DNA of 64,000 nucleotides from Pseudomonas chlororaphis (GCF_001921865.1 NZ_MSCT01000010.1:310001-374000), one strand, 5' to 3'; numbered from the stretch's first letter, positions 17,781-26,843 are shown. Program-made: numbers and translations. The notes: generated from the sequence alone by a model not told the origin.

Positions 17781-18971
17781 ATGACCTCCCGCCCCTTGAG
17801 CGCTCGCGACCGGCCCTGGACGGTGTTCCTGGTGTTCTTGCGGCTGGGGCTGAGTTCCTTCGGCGGGCCGGTGGCGCACCTGGGGTATTTTCGCACCGAG
17901 TTCGTCCAGCGCCGTGCCTGGCTGAGCGAGGCGGCCTATGCCGAATTGATTGCCCTGTGCCAGTTCCTGCCGGGGCCGGCCAGCAGCCAGGCGGGCTTCG
18001 CCCTCGGCTGGTCGCGGGCGGGGCTGGCCGGCGCGCTGGCCGCCTGGCTCGGTTTCACCTTGCCCTCGGCTTTGCTGCTGATCGCCCTGGCCATGGGCCT
18101 GAGCGGCAGCGGCGCGGGGTTGCCCGGCGGGCTGGTGCACGGCCTGAAGATCGTCGCGGTGGCGGTGGTGGCCCAGGCGCTGTGGGGCATGGCCCGGACC
18201 TTGTGCCGCGGGCCGTTGCGCACGCTGATCGCACTGGTGGCGGCGGCCTGGGTGTTGCTTTGGCCGACCAGCCTCGGCCAGGTCTGCGTCATGCTGCTGG
18301 CCGGCCTGCTGGGCGCAGGATGGCTCAGGCCGGGCCTCGATCGGCGTGAGGGCGGGCTGGTGATCGCGGTCGGCAAGCGTACGGGTTACCTGGCGCTGGC
18401 GTTGTTCGTGCTGTTGCTGGCCGGCTTGCCGCTGCTGGCGGGCTTCTGGCCGAACCTGGCGCTGAAGTTGGCCGACGGTTTTTACCGGGCCGGCGCGCTG
18501 GTGTTCGGCGGCGGCCATGTGGTGCTGCCGCTGCTGCAAAGCGAAGTGGTGGCCCCCGGCTGGCTGGGCAACGATCTGTTCCTCGCCGGGTATGCCGCCG
18601 CGCAGGCGATGCCGGGGCCCTTGTTCTCCTTCGCGGGGTTTCTCGGCGCGGCTATCGACGGCTGGGCCGGGGCGGTGTTGTGCCTGGCGATGATTTTCCT
18701 GCCGGCGATGCTGCTGATCGTCGGTGTCCTGCCGTTCTGGCAGCGTCTGCGCCAGCTGGGCCGGGTCCGGGCCGCGCTGGCGGGCGTCAACGCGGCGGTG
18801 GTCGGCCTGCTGGCGGCCGCGCTTTACAACCCGCTGTGGACCAGCAGCATCTTCGGGCCGCTGGACCTGGGGCTGGCGTTGCTGGCCCTGGCGGCGCTGA
18901 TGGTCTGGCGGCTGCCGCCGTGGCTGGTGGTGATTCTCGGCGGCGCGAGCGGCCTGCTGTTGGCGGCTTGA
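17781..18971 (+). CDS. chrA: Chromate efflux transporter (ChrA, CHR family)
   Basis: A 396-aa inner-membrane protein with two homologous CHR domains. Half one has SSFGGPVAHLGYFRTEFV and CQFLPGPASSQAG. Half two has LVFGGGHVVLPLLQSEVV and AQAMPGPLFSFAGFLGA. Long-chain ChrA proteins export chromate using the proton gradient. CGGAG precedes the ATG. No chrB regulator is adjacent. It is convergent with the metal-type histidine kinase gene, but that relation is only positional. Confidence 0.9.
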   Translation: MTSRPLSARDRPWTVFLVFLRLGLSSFGGPVAHLGYFRTEFVQRRAWLSEAAYAELIALCQFLPGPASSQAGFALGWSRAGLAGALAAWLGFTLPSALLLIALAMGLSGSGAGLPGGLVHGLKIVAVAVVAQALWGMARTLCRGPLRTLIALVAAAWVLLWPTSLGQVCVMLLAGLLGAGWLRPGLDRREGGLVIAVGKRTGYLALALFVLLLAGLPLLAGFWPNLALKLADGFYRAGALVFGGGHVVLPLLQSEVVAPGWLGNDLFLAGYAAAQAMPGPLFSFAGFLGAAIDGWAGAVLCLAMIFLPAMLLIVGVLPFWQRLRQLGRVRAALAGVNAAVVGLLAAALYNPLWTSSIFGPLDLGLALLALAALMVWRLPPWLVVILGGASGLLLAA

Positions 18972-18982
18972 ACCTGGCGCCG

Positions 18983-20401
18983 TCAGGTCCGCGGCGGGTG
19001 GTTGAGGCGGGCGAACACCAGGCGGAACAGGGTAAAGCTGCCCGGCACGCTGCTGACCTCGGTGCGGCCCTGATGCAGGTTCATGATCGAACGCACGATT
19101 GCCAGCCCCAGCCCGGTTCCGCCTTCGGCCCGCGAGCGGCTGCTGTCGACCCGGTAGAAACGCTCGAACAGATGCGCCAGGTGTTGTTGCGGGATGCCGG
19201 CACCGGGGTTGCCCACCGACAGCGAGACACTGGAGCCGTGCTCTTCCACCAGGATCGAAATGCTCGCCCCCCGCGGGCTGTGGCGGATGGCATTGGACAG
19301 CAGGTTGGAGATCGCCCGCTGGATCATCAGGCGGTCGCCGTACACCCGGCCGTCGCCGGACAGGCTGATGCCCAGGTGTTTTTCTTCGGCGCTCAGGGCG
19401 AACAGCTCCGCGACCCGCTGCGCTTCTTCGCCCAACGAGACTTCCTCGAACGCCACCTGCGAGGCCGGATGGCTGACCTGGGCGAGGAACAGCATGTCGC
19501 TGACGATCCGCGTCAGGCGTTCCAGCTCCTCGGTACTCGATTCCAGCACCGCCTTGTATTCGTGGGGCGGGCGTTCCCGGGACAGGGTGACCTGGGCCTT
19601 GCCCATCAGGTTGGTGATGGGCGAGCGCAGCTCGTGGGCCAGGTCGTCGGAGAACTGCGACAGCTGCTGCACGCCGCCGTCGAGCCGGTGCAGCATGAAA
19701 TTGATGCTGTGGGCCAGTTCGGCCAGCTCGCGCGGCAAGTTGTCCGGCGACAGGCGATGGGTCAGGTCCTGGGTGGTGACCTTGGCCGCCACCCGGCTGA
19801 ACTGTTGCAACGGCGCCAGGCCGCGCTGCACCACCCACCAGGCGCCCATGCCGATCAGCATCAGCAGCAGCGGCAGGGCGATTACCGTGGAGCGCAGGTA
19901 GGCGCTGAGCAGCGCCTGGTCGTTGGCCCGGTCGAGGGACAACACCACCCGGACCTGCTCGCCGTTACGCAGGTTGATCAGGTTGGAAGCACTGAGCAGC
20001 CGGTTGCCGGCGGGGTCGAGCCAGTCGAGGAAGGCCGGGCTTTCCGGCTGGGTCAGCGCGGTGGGCAGCGGGTCGAGGCTGCGGTTGCCGATGTTCAGCA
20101 GCGGTTCGGCCTGGGTGTCGGGGCCGAAGATGCTCAGGTGCAGGTTGTCGTGGCCCATCACCAGGTCCAGCAGCGAGTGCGGGCGGGCGGCGATGTCGCC
20201 GGTCTTCAGGTCGCTGGTCAGGGTATGGCGGATCTGTTCGAGTTTGCTGTCCAGGCTTTTCCTCGCCAGGCTGTCCAGTTCATGGCTCAGGGCCAGGTAA
20301 GCCAGGGTCGCGAGCAACAGCACCAGGCCGGCGCCCATCAGGCTGACGGTCAGGCCCAGGCGCATCGACAGGCTGCTGGCGGTGCGGTTCGCAGCGGTCA
20401 T
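18983..20401 (-). CDS. Heavy-metal-type sensor histidine kinase (CusS/IrlS-like)
   Basis: A 472-aa membrane sensor kinase. A first TM (about residues 17-38), a periplasmic domain (about 40-165), a second TM (about 170-192), HAMP, then HisKA with His256 in SDDLAHELRSPITNL and a HATPase domain (NLLSNAIRHSPRG; GGTGLGLAIVRSI). The architecture and the TDSSRSR-like G1 region match heavy-metal kinases of the CusS/CopS/IrlS group. The start overlaps the response regulator's stop by 4 bp, so the two are translationally coupled. The metal (copper is the usual one) is inferred. Confidence 0.9.
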   Translation of the reverse strand: MTAANRTASSLSMRLGLTVSLMGAGLVLLLATLAYLALSHELDSLARKSLDSKLEQIRHTLTSDLKTGDIAARPHSLLDLVMGHDNLHLSIFGPDTQAEPLLNIGNRSLDPLPTALTQPESPAFLDWLDPAGNRLLSASNLINLRNGEQVRVVLSLDRANDQALLSAYLRSTVIALPLLLMLIGMGAWWVVQRGLAPLQQFSRVAAKVTTQDLTHRLSPDNLPRELAELAHSINFMLHRLDGGVQQLSQFSDDLAHELRSPITNLMGKAQVTLSRERPPHEYKAVLESSTEELERLTRIVSDMLFLAQVSHPASQVAFEEVSLGEEAQRVAELFALSAEEKHLGISLSGDGRVYGDRLMIQRAISNLLSNAIRHSPRGASISILVEEHGSSVSLSVGNPGAGIPQQHLAHLFERFYRVDSSRSRAEGGTGLGLAIVRSIMNLHQGRTEVSSVPGSFTLFRLVFARLNHPPRT

Positions 20402-21072
20402 TGGCGCACTTCCAGGACGTAACCGACACCGCGGATGGTGTGGATCAGCTTGATGTCGCTGGCGTCGTCGATCTTCGCCCGCAAGCGGCTGATGGAGACT
20501 TCCACCACGTTGGTGTCGCAGTCGAAGTTCATGTCCCAGACCAGGGAAATGATCTGGGTGCGGGTCAGCACCTCGCCCGACTGGCGCATCAGCACGTGCA
20601 GCAGGGTGAACTCCTTGGTGGTCAGGTCGATGCGCCGCGAGCCGCGGTAGGCCCGATGGCGGCGCGGGTCGAGCTCCAGGTCGGCGACCCGCAGGGTATC
20701 GGTGGTCGGCAGGTGCTCGCTGCGCCGCAGCAGGGTGCGGATGCGCGCCAGCAGCTCGGGAAACTCGAACGGCTTGACCAGGTAGTCGTCGGCGCCCAGG
20801 TCCAGCCCCTTGACCTTGTCGGCCAGGCGCCCGCGCGCCGAGAGCATCATCACCCGGGTACTGCTGTCCTTGCGCATGTCTTCCAGCACCTGCCAGCCGT
20901 CCTTTTCCGGCAAGTTGACGTCCAGGATCACCAGTTCGTAGTTTTGCTGTTCGATCAGGTAAAGGCCGTCGACACCGGTGGCGGCGCGGTCGACCACATA
21001 ACCGCTTTCGGTCAGGCCCTGATGCAGATAATCGGCAGTTTTACGCTCGTCTTCGACAACCAGAATGCGCAT
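20398..21072 (-). CDS. Heavy-metal-type response regulator (CusR/CopR-like)
   Basis: A 224-aa OmpR-family response regulator. The receiver domain has acidic residues at 7-8, the phospho-acceptor Asp51 (LVILDVNLPEKDGW) and Lys100 (DDYLVKPF). The C-terminal winged helix ends RGVGYVLEVRQ. It resembles CopR/CusR/IrlR. It is the first gene of the two-component operon. A CusR-box-like palindrome lies about 0.9 kb upstream, ahead of a small secreted protein gene on the same strand. Confidence 0.9.
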   Translation of the reverse strand: MRILVVEDERKTADYLHQGLTESGYVVDRAATGVDGLYLIEQQNYELVILDVNLPEKDGWQVLEDMRKDSSTRVMMLSARGRLADKVKGLDLGADDYLVKPFEFPELLARIRTLLRRSEHLPTTDTLRVADLELDPRRHRAYRGSRRIDLTTKEFTLLHVLMRQSGEVLTRTQIISLVWDMNFDCDTNVVEVSISRLRAKIDDASDIKLIHTIRGVGYVLEVRQ

Positions 21073-21543
21073 GGAAAAGTGACCTCTTGATCATTTAAAG
21101 GATTTCAATGGCGCTGGGTATGAAGTTGTTATAAGACCAGCCGGTAAAACCCACGAAGTTACCGCGGATAATGAGTTGCAGCGGTTTGGGTGGAGGCATG
21201 CTCAAGCCTGAAGTAGCTTCAGGGTCAAGATTTAATAGGCTTGATATCAAGGGCTTGTGCCTTTTTTCGACGACCGGTAGCGAACATTTCCTCTCCTTGC
21301 AGGAGCGAGTTCGCGCGCGAAGCCTGTTGCCGATAACGCGGATGACAACGTAAACCGGGGCGTTGAAGTCCATCGATAGCGGGCTTTTTGCTACCGCTTT
21401 AATTCCAGGCGCTATTAATGTTTCTGTATGTTTCATAGTGCGGCGAAACTTATGCTAATACAGCGGGCACTGGTTATCCGGTATATGGCGTAATTGTCAT
21501 TTTGGCGCCAGAAAGTTGATAGCTGGCGGATCTCCGCGGCCAT
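21073..21543. other. Gap without a recognisable gene
   Basis: This 471-bp stretch lies upstream of the response regulator gene and is less GC-rich than its surroundings. It contains a REP-like piece (GCAGGAGCGAGTTCGCGCGC near 21300). The open frames here show no codon-use or family signal. It should hold the promoter of the two-component operon, but I see no convincing box. Confidence 0.4.
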
Positions 21544-21570
21544 AAAAAAGGCGCCCATGAACGGGCGCCT
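21544..21570 (-). terminator. Intrinsic terminator of small secreted protein gene
   Basis: An 8-bp perfect stem (AGGCGCCC / GGGCGCCT) with a 6-nt loop, followed on the minus strand by TTTTTT. It lies about 60 bp after the stop codon of the 73-aa secreted protein gene. Confidence 0.85.
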
Positions 21571-21628
21571 AAAGATCCTCACTGCCAAAGGAGCGTTTCT
21601 GTCAGGAGGTGTAGAGCTCAGGGGCGTT

Positions 21629-21850
21629 TCAGGCATCCGGTCGCGCGTTGTCGCGGGCTGGGTCCGCGGTGGGCGCCTGGGCTTTCTTGCCGTTGTCGGA
21701 GGACGCCTGTTCGGTGTCGGTGCGCGGAATCTGCTGGCTGATGGGGAAGTTGTCCCAGTATTGCTTCATGCGTTCAGCGCCGCCTTCGGCGAACGCCGCA
21801 CCCGAGCTGGCTAGGAGCAGACCGGCAAGCAGGAGCGAGGAGGCTTTCAT
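21629..21850 (-). CDS. Small secreted protein, possibly PtrA-like and metal-regulated
   Basis: A 73-aa protein with a clear Sec signal peptide (MKASSLLLAGLLLASSGAAFA) and a hydrophilic mature part starting EGGAERMKQYWDNF. The start at 21850 is fixed by the signal peptide. The short AEGG-led mature sequence recalls the copper-induced PtrA-type proteins of Pseudomonas, but this similarity is weak and from memory. It has its own terminator and lies between a metal-type two-component operon and a CusR-like palindrome about 107 bp upstream of its start, which supports a metal-response role. Confidence 0.65.
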   Translation of the reverse strand: MKASSLLLAGLLLASSGAAFAEGGAERMKQYWDNFPISQQIPRTDTEQASSDNGKKAQAPTADPARDNARPDA

Positions 21851-21957
21851 AAGTAATGTCCCATTAACAGTGATCGGTACTCGTCGCATCCCTGTCACGA
21901 GGCAGTGAGCGAAGTCTGAATCGATCTTATTAACTGGGAGTTAACGAGACGCTGAGC

Positions 21958-21983
21958 GCGGGATGACAATTGTGTCATCCCGC
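21958..21983 (-). promoter_or_regulatory. CusR/CopR-box-like palindrome
   Basis: A near-perfect inverted repeat with 11-bp arms around ATGACAATTGTGTCAT. The E. coli CusR box is ATGACAA-NN-TTGTCAT, so the core differs at one position. It sits about 107 bp upstream of the small secreted protein gene and in the same neighbourhood as a CusRS-type system. The same palindrome could also act as the stem of a terminator for the upstream gene, but no T-run follows. Confidence 0.55.
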
Positions 21984-22052
21984 TTGGCGGCCCATGGCGG
22001 TGGGCCGGGCAGGGGCCTCAAGTGCTGGGCGAAAGGCCGGTATTCGTACTCG

Positions 22053-22481
22053 CTACTGACAGGTGGCGTAGTACTGCTTGCCGTTCTTGTCTTTGAACGA
22101 GTAGGCGTGACAGCTCCAGAGGCGCGTATTGGGGGCCGTGCTCTTGTAGATGTAGACCGTCAGGTGTTCCTTGTTCTTGAAGGGGTCGGTCTTGGGGTCC
22201 AGGTGCCATAACGTGTTTTTCAGGTAGAGATTGGTGTTGGCCGTGTTGTTGTAGCCGTTGGTGATCGATGCGTTCAACGAGTGCTTGAGGGCCGCCTCGA
22301 TCGTGGTGTTCTCGCCATCGGTGGACTTGATCGCACGCTGCGCCGCGGTGAGGGGGTTCGGGTTCCATGTGTCGCAAGGGTCGGCGGTGCACAGGTACAC
22401 CTCTGCCAGGGCATGGCTGGAAAGCGCAGCCAGGCCCAGCGTCGAGATCAGGGGGAGCAGGCAAGTTCTGAGGGTTTTCAT
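22053..22481 (-). CDS. Secreted hypothetical protein
   Basis: A 142-aa protein with a signal peptide (MKTLRTCLLPLISTLGLAAL then SSHALA). The mature part has Cys residues in YLCTADPCDTW near the N-terminus and in WSCHAYSF and YATCQ at the C-terminus, which could form two disulfides. The middle is Asn/Thr-rich (GYNNTANTNLYLKNTLWHLD). AAGGAT precedes the ATG. I recognise no family. It is likely periplasmic or extracellular. Confidence 0.65.
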   Translation of the reverse strand: MKTLRTCLLPLISTLGLAALSSHALAEVYLCTADPCDTWNPNPLTAAQRAIKSTDGENTTIEAALKHSLNASITNGYNNTANTNLYLKNTLWHLDPKTDPFKNKEHLTVYIYKSTAPNTRLWSCHAYSFKDKNGKQYYATCQ

Positions 22482-22671
22482 TGGAATCCTTCCCAATCGG
22501 AATTGACAGTGACAACGACGAATGACGATCCGCCCTGGGTCTTGTACCGACAGCCTCCTGGCAGGCAAGGGCGGGAATCGTGATAGATCCTAGCCCCGCC
22601 TCGGCGATTTTCAAGGCCGCGCAGGAGGGGCCGGCACTGCGCTGCCTGCGGCAGTCTTTTGCGTACGGCGC

Positions 22672-24918
22672 CTAGAGCTTCCAGTCCAGGCTCAGGGTCA
22701 GGGTGCGCGGCTCGCCCCAGTAGACGCCGTTATAGAAGCCGACCCGTTCGTAGTAGCGCTTGTCGAACAGGTTGGTGACGTTGAGCGAAGCCGCCAGGTG
22801 CCGATCGAACTCGTAGCGCGACATCAGCCCCGCGACGCTGTAGGCCTGCTGGCGGATCCGCGCGTCGGCGGTGACGATCTCGCCGTTGCCGTCGCGGCCC
22901 ACCGGGCGCTGGGCGCCGCGATACATGTCGCTTTGCCAATTCAGCGTGCCGCCGACGGTCAGGGCCCGCCATTGGCCCGGCAGGCGATAGGCCGTGGACA
23001 GGCGCAGCATGTTCAGCGGCTGGTCGGTATTGCTGCGTTGTTTGTCGCCGTTCAGCGCGTGGGTGTAGGTGTAGCCGGCGGTGAGGTTCCAGCCCGGCAG
23101 GACTTCGCCCGAGACCTCGGCCTCGAAGCCTTGCACCTTGCCGCCCTTGCCGTTGGACTTGTAGAACTCTTCGCCGGTGACCGGGTCCGGCGGCACCGAA
23201 CTGTCCAGTTCGGCGACGTTGTCCTGCTTGCTCCAGAACACCGCGGTGGCCAGGTTCAGGCGTTCCTCCAGCAGGCTGCCCTTGAGCCCCAGTTCGTAGT
23301 TGCTGCCGACCACCGGCTCCAGGTATTTGCGACTGGCGTCGCGCTGGTTCTGAGGTTTGAAGATATCGGTGTAGCTGACATACACCGTGTATTCGGCGGT
23401 GAGGTCGTATAGCAGGCCAGCGTAGGGCGTCCACATGTCGTTGTGCTGCTGGCGGGTGTCGTCGAGGCGGGTCAGCTGGTTGTCGGCGTCGTACCGGCGG
23501 CTGCGGTTGTGCACGCTCCAGCTGCCGTAACGGCTGCCGAGCACCGCGTGCAGGTCATCGCTTAGGCTCAGGCGGGTGGCCAGGTAGCCGGCTTTCTGCC
23601 GGGTGTTGTCGCTGTCGCCGGGCAAGTTGGTCACGGTGTCGGGAAACTTGGCGATGCCGCCCATGTATTTCCAGTCGGCGATGCTGGCGTAGTCCGGCGG
23701 TGTCGGGCCGGCGGCGGTGTACGGCGACGACTCGCTGCGTTCGGCCTCGCCGTAGCCGATCATCAGTTCGTGCTCGCGGCCCAGCAGGCTGTAGGGCCCG
23801 GCCAGATTGAGATCGTACACGCGCATTTTCTGGGTGCCGATCATATGGCTGCTCCAGGCGGTCATGCCCGAACGATCGGCCTTGGGGAAGCCCTCGCCGC
23901 CGTAATAGACCTTGCCGTCGCTGTCGCTGTCGCGGCGGGTGTAGGCGGCCTTGAGGTGCCAGTCGTGGCCCAGGCGCTGGTCGAGGGTGGCGAAGGCGGT
24001 CTTGTCCTTGAGCGGCCAGGAGCTCCAGTGCGCGGCCATGTTGGTGGAGCGCGGCAGGTTGGCCTTGCCGCCCGAGGCGTTCCAGTAGGGCACGGTACCC
24101 CAGGAAGTCCCCTGGACCTGTTTGTCCTGGTAGTCGTAGCCCACGGCCAGGGTGGTGCTGTCGCTCAGGTCGGCCTCGAGAATGCCGTAGCCGACTTCGC
24201 GCTGCTGCTGGTAGTGGTCGCGAAACGACTGGCTGTCGCGATAGGCCAGCACCGTGCGCCCGCGCAGGCGGCCGTCGAACGCCAGCGGGCCGCCGACATC
24301 GACATAGCTGTAGTAGTTGTCGTAACTGCCGCCGCTGACGCCGGCCTGGGCCGCCCATTCGTGGGTCGGGCGCTTGCGCACCATGTTGACCGTGGCCGAA
24401 GGATCGCCGGCGCCGGTGGTCAGGCCGGTGGCGCCGCGGACCACTTCGATACGGTCGTAGATGATGGTGTCGGAGTCGGACTTCATGCGGTTGAAGGTGT
24501 TGAGCATGCCGTCGATCTGGAAGTTGTTGATGGAATAGCCGCGCGCCGAATAACTCACCCGGTCGGAATCCAGGTGCTGGACCACGACCCCGGTGGTCTG
24601 CCCCAGGACTTCGGACAAGGTATCGAGTTTGAAATCGTCCATCTGCTGGCGGGTCACCACCGACACCGACTGCGGGGTTTCCTTGATCGACAGGTTCAGG
24701 CGGGTGGCGGTGCTCATGCTGCCGGTGGTGTAGGACCCGGTGTTCTCGGTGGTGGCGCCCAGGCCCTGGGCGGTGACGCTGGTGGCGTCCAGTTCCAGGC
24801 TTCGCGGCGTGCTGGCGGGGCTCTGGCCGGGTTCGTTTTCGGCCAGCAGCTCGGGGCTCAAGACCGCGCCGCACAGGCCGAAGGTCAAGGTCATGGAACG
24901 GGTGAGTGGCGCAAACAT
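22672..24918 (-). CDS. TonB-dependent siderophore receptor
   Basis: A 748-aa outer-membrane receptor. It has a signal sequence, a plug domain (from about residue 70) with TGVVVQHLDSDRVSYSARGY and the conserved IEVVRGATGL, and a 22-strand barrel ending SLDWKL. It is of the FhuE/FoxA/FpvA-like siderophore class. There is no STN signalling domain: after the signal peptide the sequence runs straight into VTAQGLGATTENTGSY and the plug. The ATG at 24918 follows AAGGAG. A Fur box about 80 bp upstream indicates iron repression. No siderophore synthesis or sigma/anti-sigma genes lie beside it, so a xenosiderophore is likely. Confidence 0.9.
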   Translation of the reverse strand: MFAPLTRSMTLTFGLCGAVLSPELLAENEPGQSPASTPRSLELDATSVTAQGLGATTENTGSYTTGSMSTATRLNLSIKETPQSVSVVTRQQMDDFKLDTLSEVLGQTTGVVVQHLDSDRVSYSARGYSINNFQIDGMLNTFNRMKSDSDTIIYDRIEVVRGATGLTTGAGDPSATVNMVRKRPTHEWAAQAGVSGGSYDNYYSYVDVGGPLAFDGRLRGRTVLAYRDSQSFRDHYQQQREVGYGILEADLSDSTTLAVGYDYQDKQVQGTSWGTVPYWNASGGKANLPRSTNMAAHWSSWPLKDKTAFATLDQRLGHDWHLKAAYTRRDSDSDGKVYYGGEGFPKADRSGMTAWSSHMIGTQKMRVYDLNLAGPYSLLGREHELMIGYGEAERSESSPYTAAGPTPPDYASIADWKYMGGIAKFPDTVTNLPGDSDNTRQKAGYLATRLSLSDDLHAVLGSRYGSWSVHNRSRRYDADNQLTRLDDTRQQHNDMWTPYAGLLYDLTAEYTVYVSYTDIFKPQNQRDASRKYLEPVVGSNYELGLKGSLLEERLNLATAVFWSKQDNVAELDSSVPPDPVTGEEFYKSNGKGGKVQGFEAEVSGEVLPGWNLTAGYTYTHALNGDKQRSNTDQPLNMLRLSTAYRLPGQWRALTVGGTLNWQSDMYRGAQRPVGRDGNGEIVTADARIRQQAYSVAGLMSRYEFDRHLAASLNVTNLFDKRYYERVGFYNGVYWGEPRTLTLSLDWKL

Positions 24919-24998
24919 CGCTGACGTCTCCTTATCGTCGAGGGAAAAAATCCGTTTGCACTGAGACGAAAAGGAGAAAGGGTATTTAGCATAAACGA

Positions 24999-25013
24999 GA
25001 ATAATTATTATCT
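24999..25013 (-). promoter_or_regulatory. Fur box upstream of the siderophore receptor gene
   Basis: On the minus strand the site reads AGATAATAATTATTC, matching the 7-1-7 Fur consensus TGATAATNATTATCA at nearly all positions. It lies about 81-95 bp upstream of the receptor start codon in an AT-rich patch. Confidence 0.85.
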
Positions 25014-25023
25014 TCTCGATACA

Positions 25024-25046
25024 AAAATGCCCCATGAAGGGGCATT
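25024..25046 (-). terminator. Intrinsic terminator after cptA
   Basis: The stem AATGCCCC / GGGGCATT with a 5-nt loop is followed by TTTTTG on the minus strand, about 45 bp after the cptA stop. A second GC-rich hairpin (CTACGGGG / CCCCGTAG, 25058-25083) precedes it. Confidence 0.8.
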
Positions 25047-25091
25047 GAAGTCAGGTACTACGGGGGTTGGGCCAGCCCCGTAGGAAAAGGC

Positions 25092-26843
25092 TTATTTTTG
25101 CACCACGGTGGGCGGAGTCGGCGCCGGTGGGGCCTTGGGTTTCATCAGGCTGAAGTCGATCAGGGCCTTTTCCTGGCGCTCATAGGGGTTGCCGATCAGC
25201 AACGGACGCGGCGTGAAGCTGTCGCTGACCAGGCTCTTGCTGCGGTCCAGTTCATCGAAGCTCAGGCCGGCCATGTCGGCCCAGGTGTGGATCAGGTGCG
25301 AGCTGCTGTACGGGCGGCCAAGGTCGCCGGCGAAGTTCCAGTCGTGGCTCTCTTTCCACTTCGGCGAGGCCCAGGCCATGAACGGGATGGTGTACATCGG
25401 CGCGGTCGGCTTGCCTTCGTTGCGGCCCAGGGTGTTGTGGCCGGGGGAGTCGAACACGTCTTCGCCGTGGTCCGACAGGTACAGCAAAAAGCCGTTCGGG
25501 TCGGTCTTGGCGTAGTCCTTGATCAGGCTCGACACCACGAAGTCGTTGTACAGCACCGCGTTGTCGTAGCTGTTGTAGGTCGGCACCTGGTCGTCGCGCA
25601 CACCGGCCGGCACGCCGGTACGGTCGGTGAATTTGTCGAAGCTCGGCGGGTAGCGGTACTGGTAGCTCATATGGGTGCCCAGCAGGTGCACCACGATAAA
25701 CTTGCGCGGCGCGCCGTCGGCCAGGGCCTTGGAGAACGGCTCCAGCACGTCGCCGTCGTACTGGCGGGCGTTCTGGTTGCGGTTGTTGTTCAGATAGACC
25801 TGCTCGTCCGCCTGCTCGGAGAAGGTGGTGAGCATGGTGTTGCGCTTGGTCATGGTCTGCTGGTTGGTGATCCAGTAGGTCTTGTAGCCGGCCTGCTTCA
25901 TCACGCTGACCAGGGATGGGGTCTTGAGGTACAGGTCGGGGTTTTCTTCGTCGGCGAAGGTCAGCACCTGCTGCAAGGCTTCGATGGTGTAGGGGCGCGG
26001 GGTGATGACGTTGTCGAAGACCGCCAGCTGGTCCTTGAGCTTGTCCAGTTCCGGGGTGGTCTGGCGCGGGTAGCCGTACAGGCTCATGCGCTGGCGGTTG
26101 GTCGACTCGCCGATCACCAGGACCAGGGTCGACGGCTGGTTGGCCTGGTTGTCCTTGAGGTTGTGCAGCGGCGGGATCTTGCTCACGTCGTCGAGCATGC
26201 CTTGCATGTTGTCCAGCTGTTCGCGGTAGCGGCGGTAGGCCACGACCATTTGCCACGGCACCGCGGGCTCGATGCGCGTCTCGAATTTCTCCAGGCCGCC
26301 GGCGAAGCTGCCGGTGCGCGCGGTCTGCTTGACCAGCGGGTAACCGATGATGGCGATCAGGATCGCCATGGCCGCCACCAGCGCCCGGCCGCGGGGCAGG
26401 TAGACCGGACGCAGGCGAGTCCAGAGGAACACGGCGAATGCGGTATGGGCGAGGAACGCCAGCACCATCCACCAGGCGAAGTACTGGGTCAGGTACTCGC
26501 CGGCTTCGGAGGGGTTGGACTCGAACATGATGAAGATGACGCTCTGCGAGAACTCCTGCTGGTAAATGAAGAAGTAACCCAGGCTGGCCATGGAACAAGC
26601 CCAGAGCACCACGCCGATGACCGCGGCCATCAGGCGTGTGCGGGCGGGGAACAGCAGCATGGGCGCCAGCCAGATCGCACTCATGATGAAGGCCTGGCGG
26701 AAGCCCGCGAAGCCCGACGTGTCGGTCAGTTGGATCAGCAGTTGGGTGATGCCGGAGAAGTACCAGAAGAACAGGAAGAGCCAGCCCAGGCCGACCCAGT
26801 CAAACCCTTTCGCGGACGTCTTGTCGCGTTTTAACACAGCCAT
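25092..26843 (-). CDS. cptA: Phosphoethanolamine transferase (CptA-type)
   Basis: A 583-aa inner-membrane enzyme. Five N-terminal TM helices (about residues 15-180) precede a periplasmic sulfatase-fold domain. It has LVLVIGESTNRQRMSLYGYP with the metal-binding Glu, the candidate nucleophile Thr in RPYTIEALQQVLTF, and the metal-binding LYLSDHGED. Such enzymes transfer phosphoethanolamine from phosphatidylethanolamine to lipid A or core heptose. The sequence is closest in feel to CptA rather than the polymyxin-linked EptA. The ATG at 26843 follows TGGAG. It stands alone with its own terminator. Confidence 0.85.
   Translation of the reverse strand: MAVLKRDKTSAKGFDWVGLGWLFLFFWYFSGITQLLIQLTDTSGFAGFRQAFIMSAIWLAPMLLFPARTRLMAAVIGVVLWACSMASLGYFFIYQQEFSQSVIFIMFESNPSEAGEYLTQYFAWWMVLAFLAHTAFAVFLWTRLRPVYLPRGRALVAAMAILIAIIGYPLVKQTARTGSFAGGLEKFETRIEPAVPWQMVVAYRRYREQLDNMQGMLDDVSKIPPLHNLKDNQANQPSTLVLVIGESTNRQRMSLYGYPRQTTPELDKLKDQLAVFDNVITPRPYTIEALQQVLTFADEENPDLYLKTPSLVSVMKQAGYKTYWITNQQTMTKRNTMLTTFSEQADEQVYLNNNRNQNARQYDGDVLEPFSKALADGAPRKFIVVHLLGTHMSYQYRYPPSFDKFTDRTGVPAGVRDDQVPTYNSYDNAVLYNDFVVSSLIKDYAKTDPNGFLLYLSDHGEDVFDSPGHNTLGRNEGKPTAPMYTIPFMAWASPKWKESHDWNFAGDLGRPYSSSHLIHTWADMAGLSFDELDRSKSLVSDSFTPRPLLIGNPYERQEKALIDFSLMKPKAPPAPTPPTVVQK

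Noticed and set aside
17250..19838. 862-codon minus-strand frame spanning chrA and the kinase gene
   Set aside because: High-GC shadow frame of low-complexity Gln/Arg/Pro/Gly sequence crossing several real genes.
21095..21436. 113-codon frame on the minus strand upstream of the response regulator gene
   Set aside because: No ribosome-binding site, codon use unlike the neighbours, includes REP-like sequence, and no recognisable protein features.
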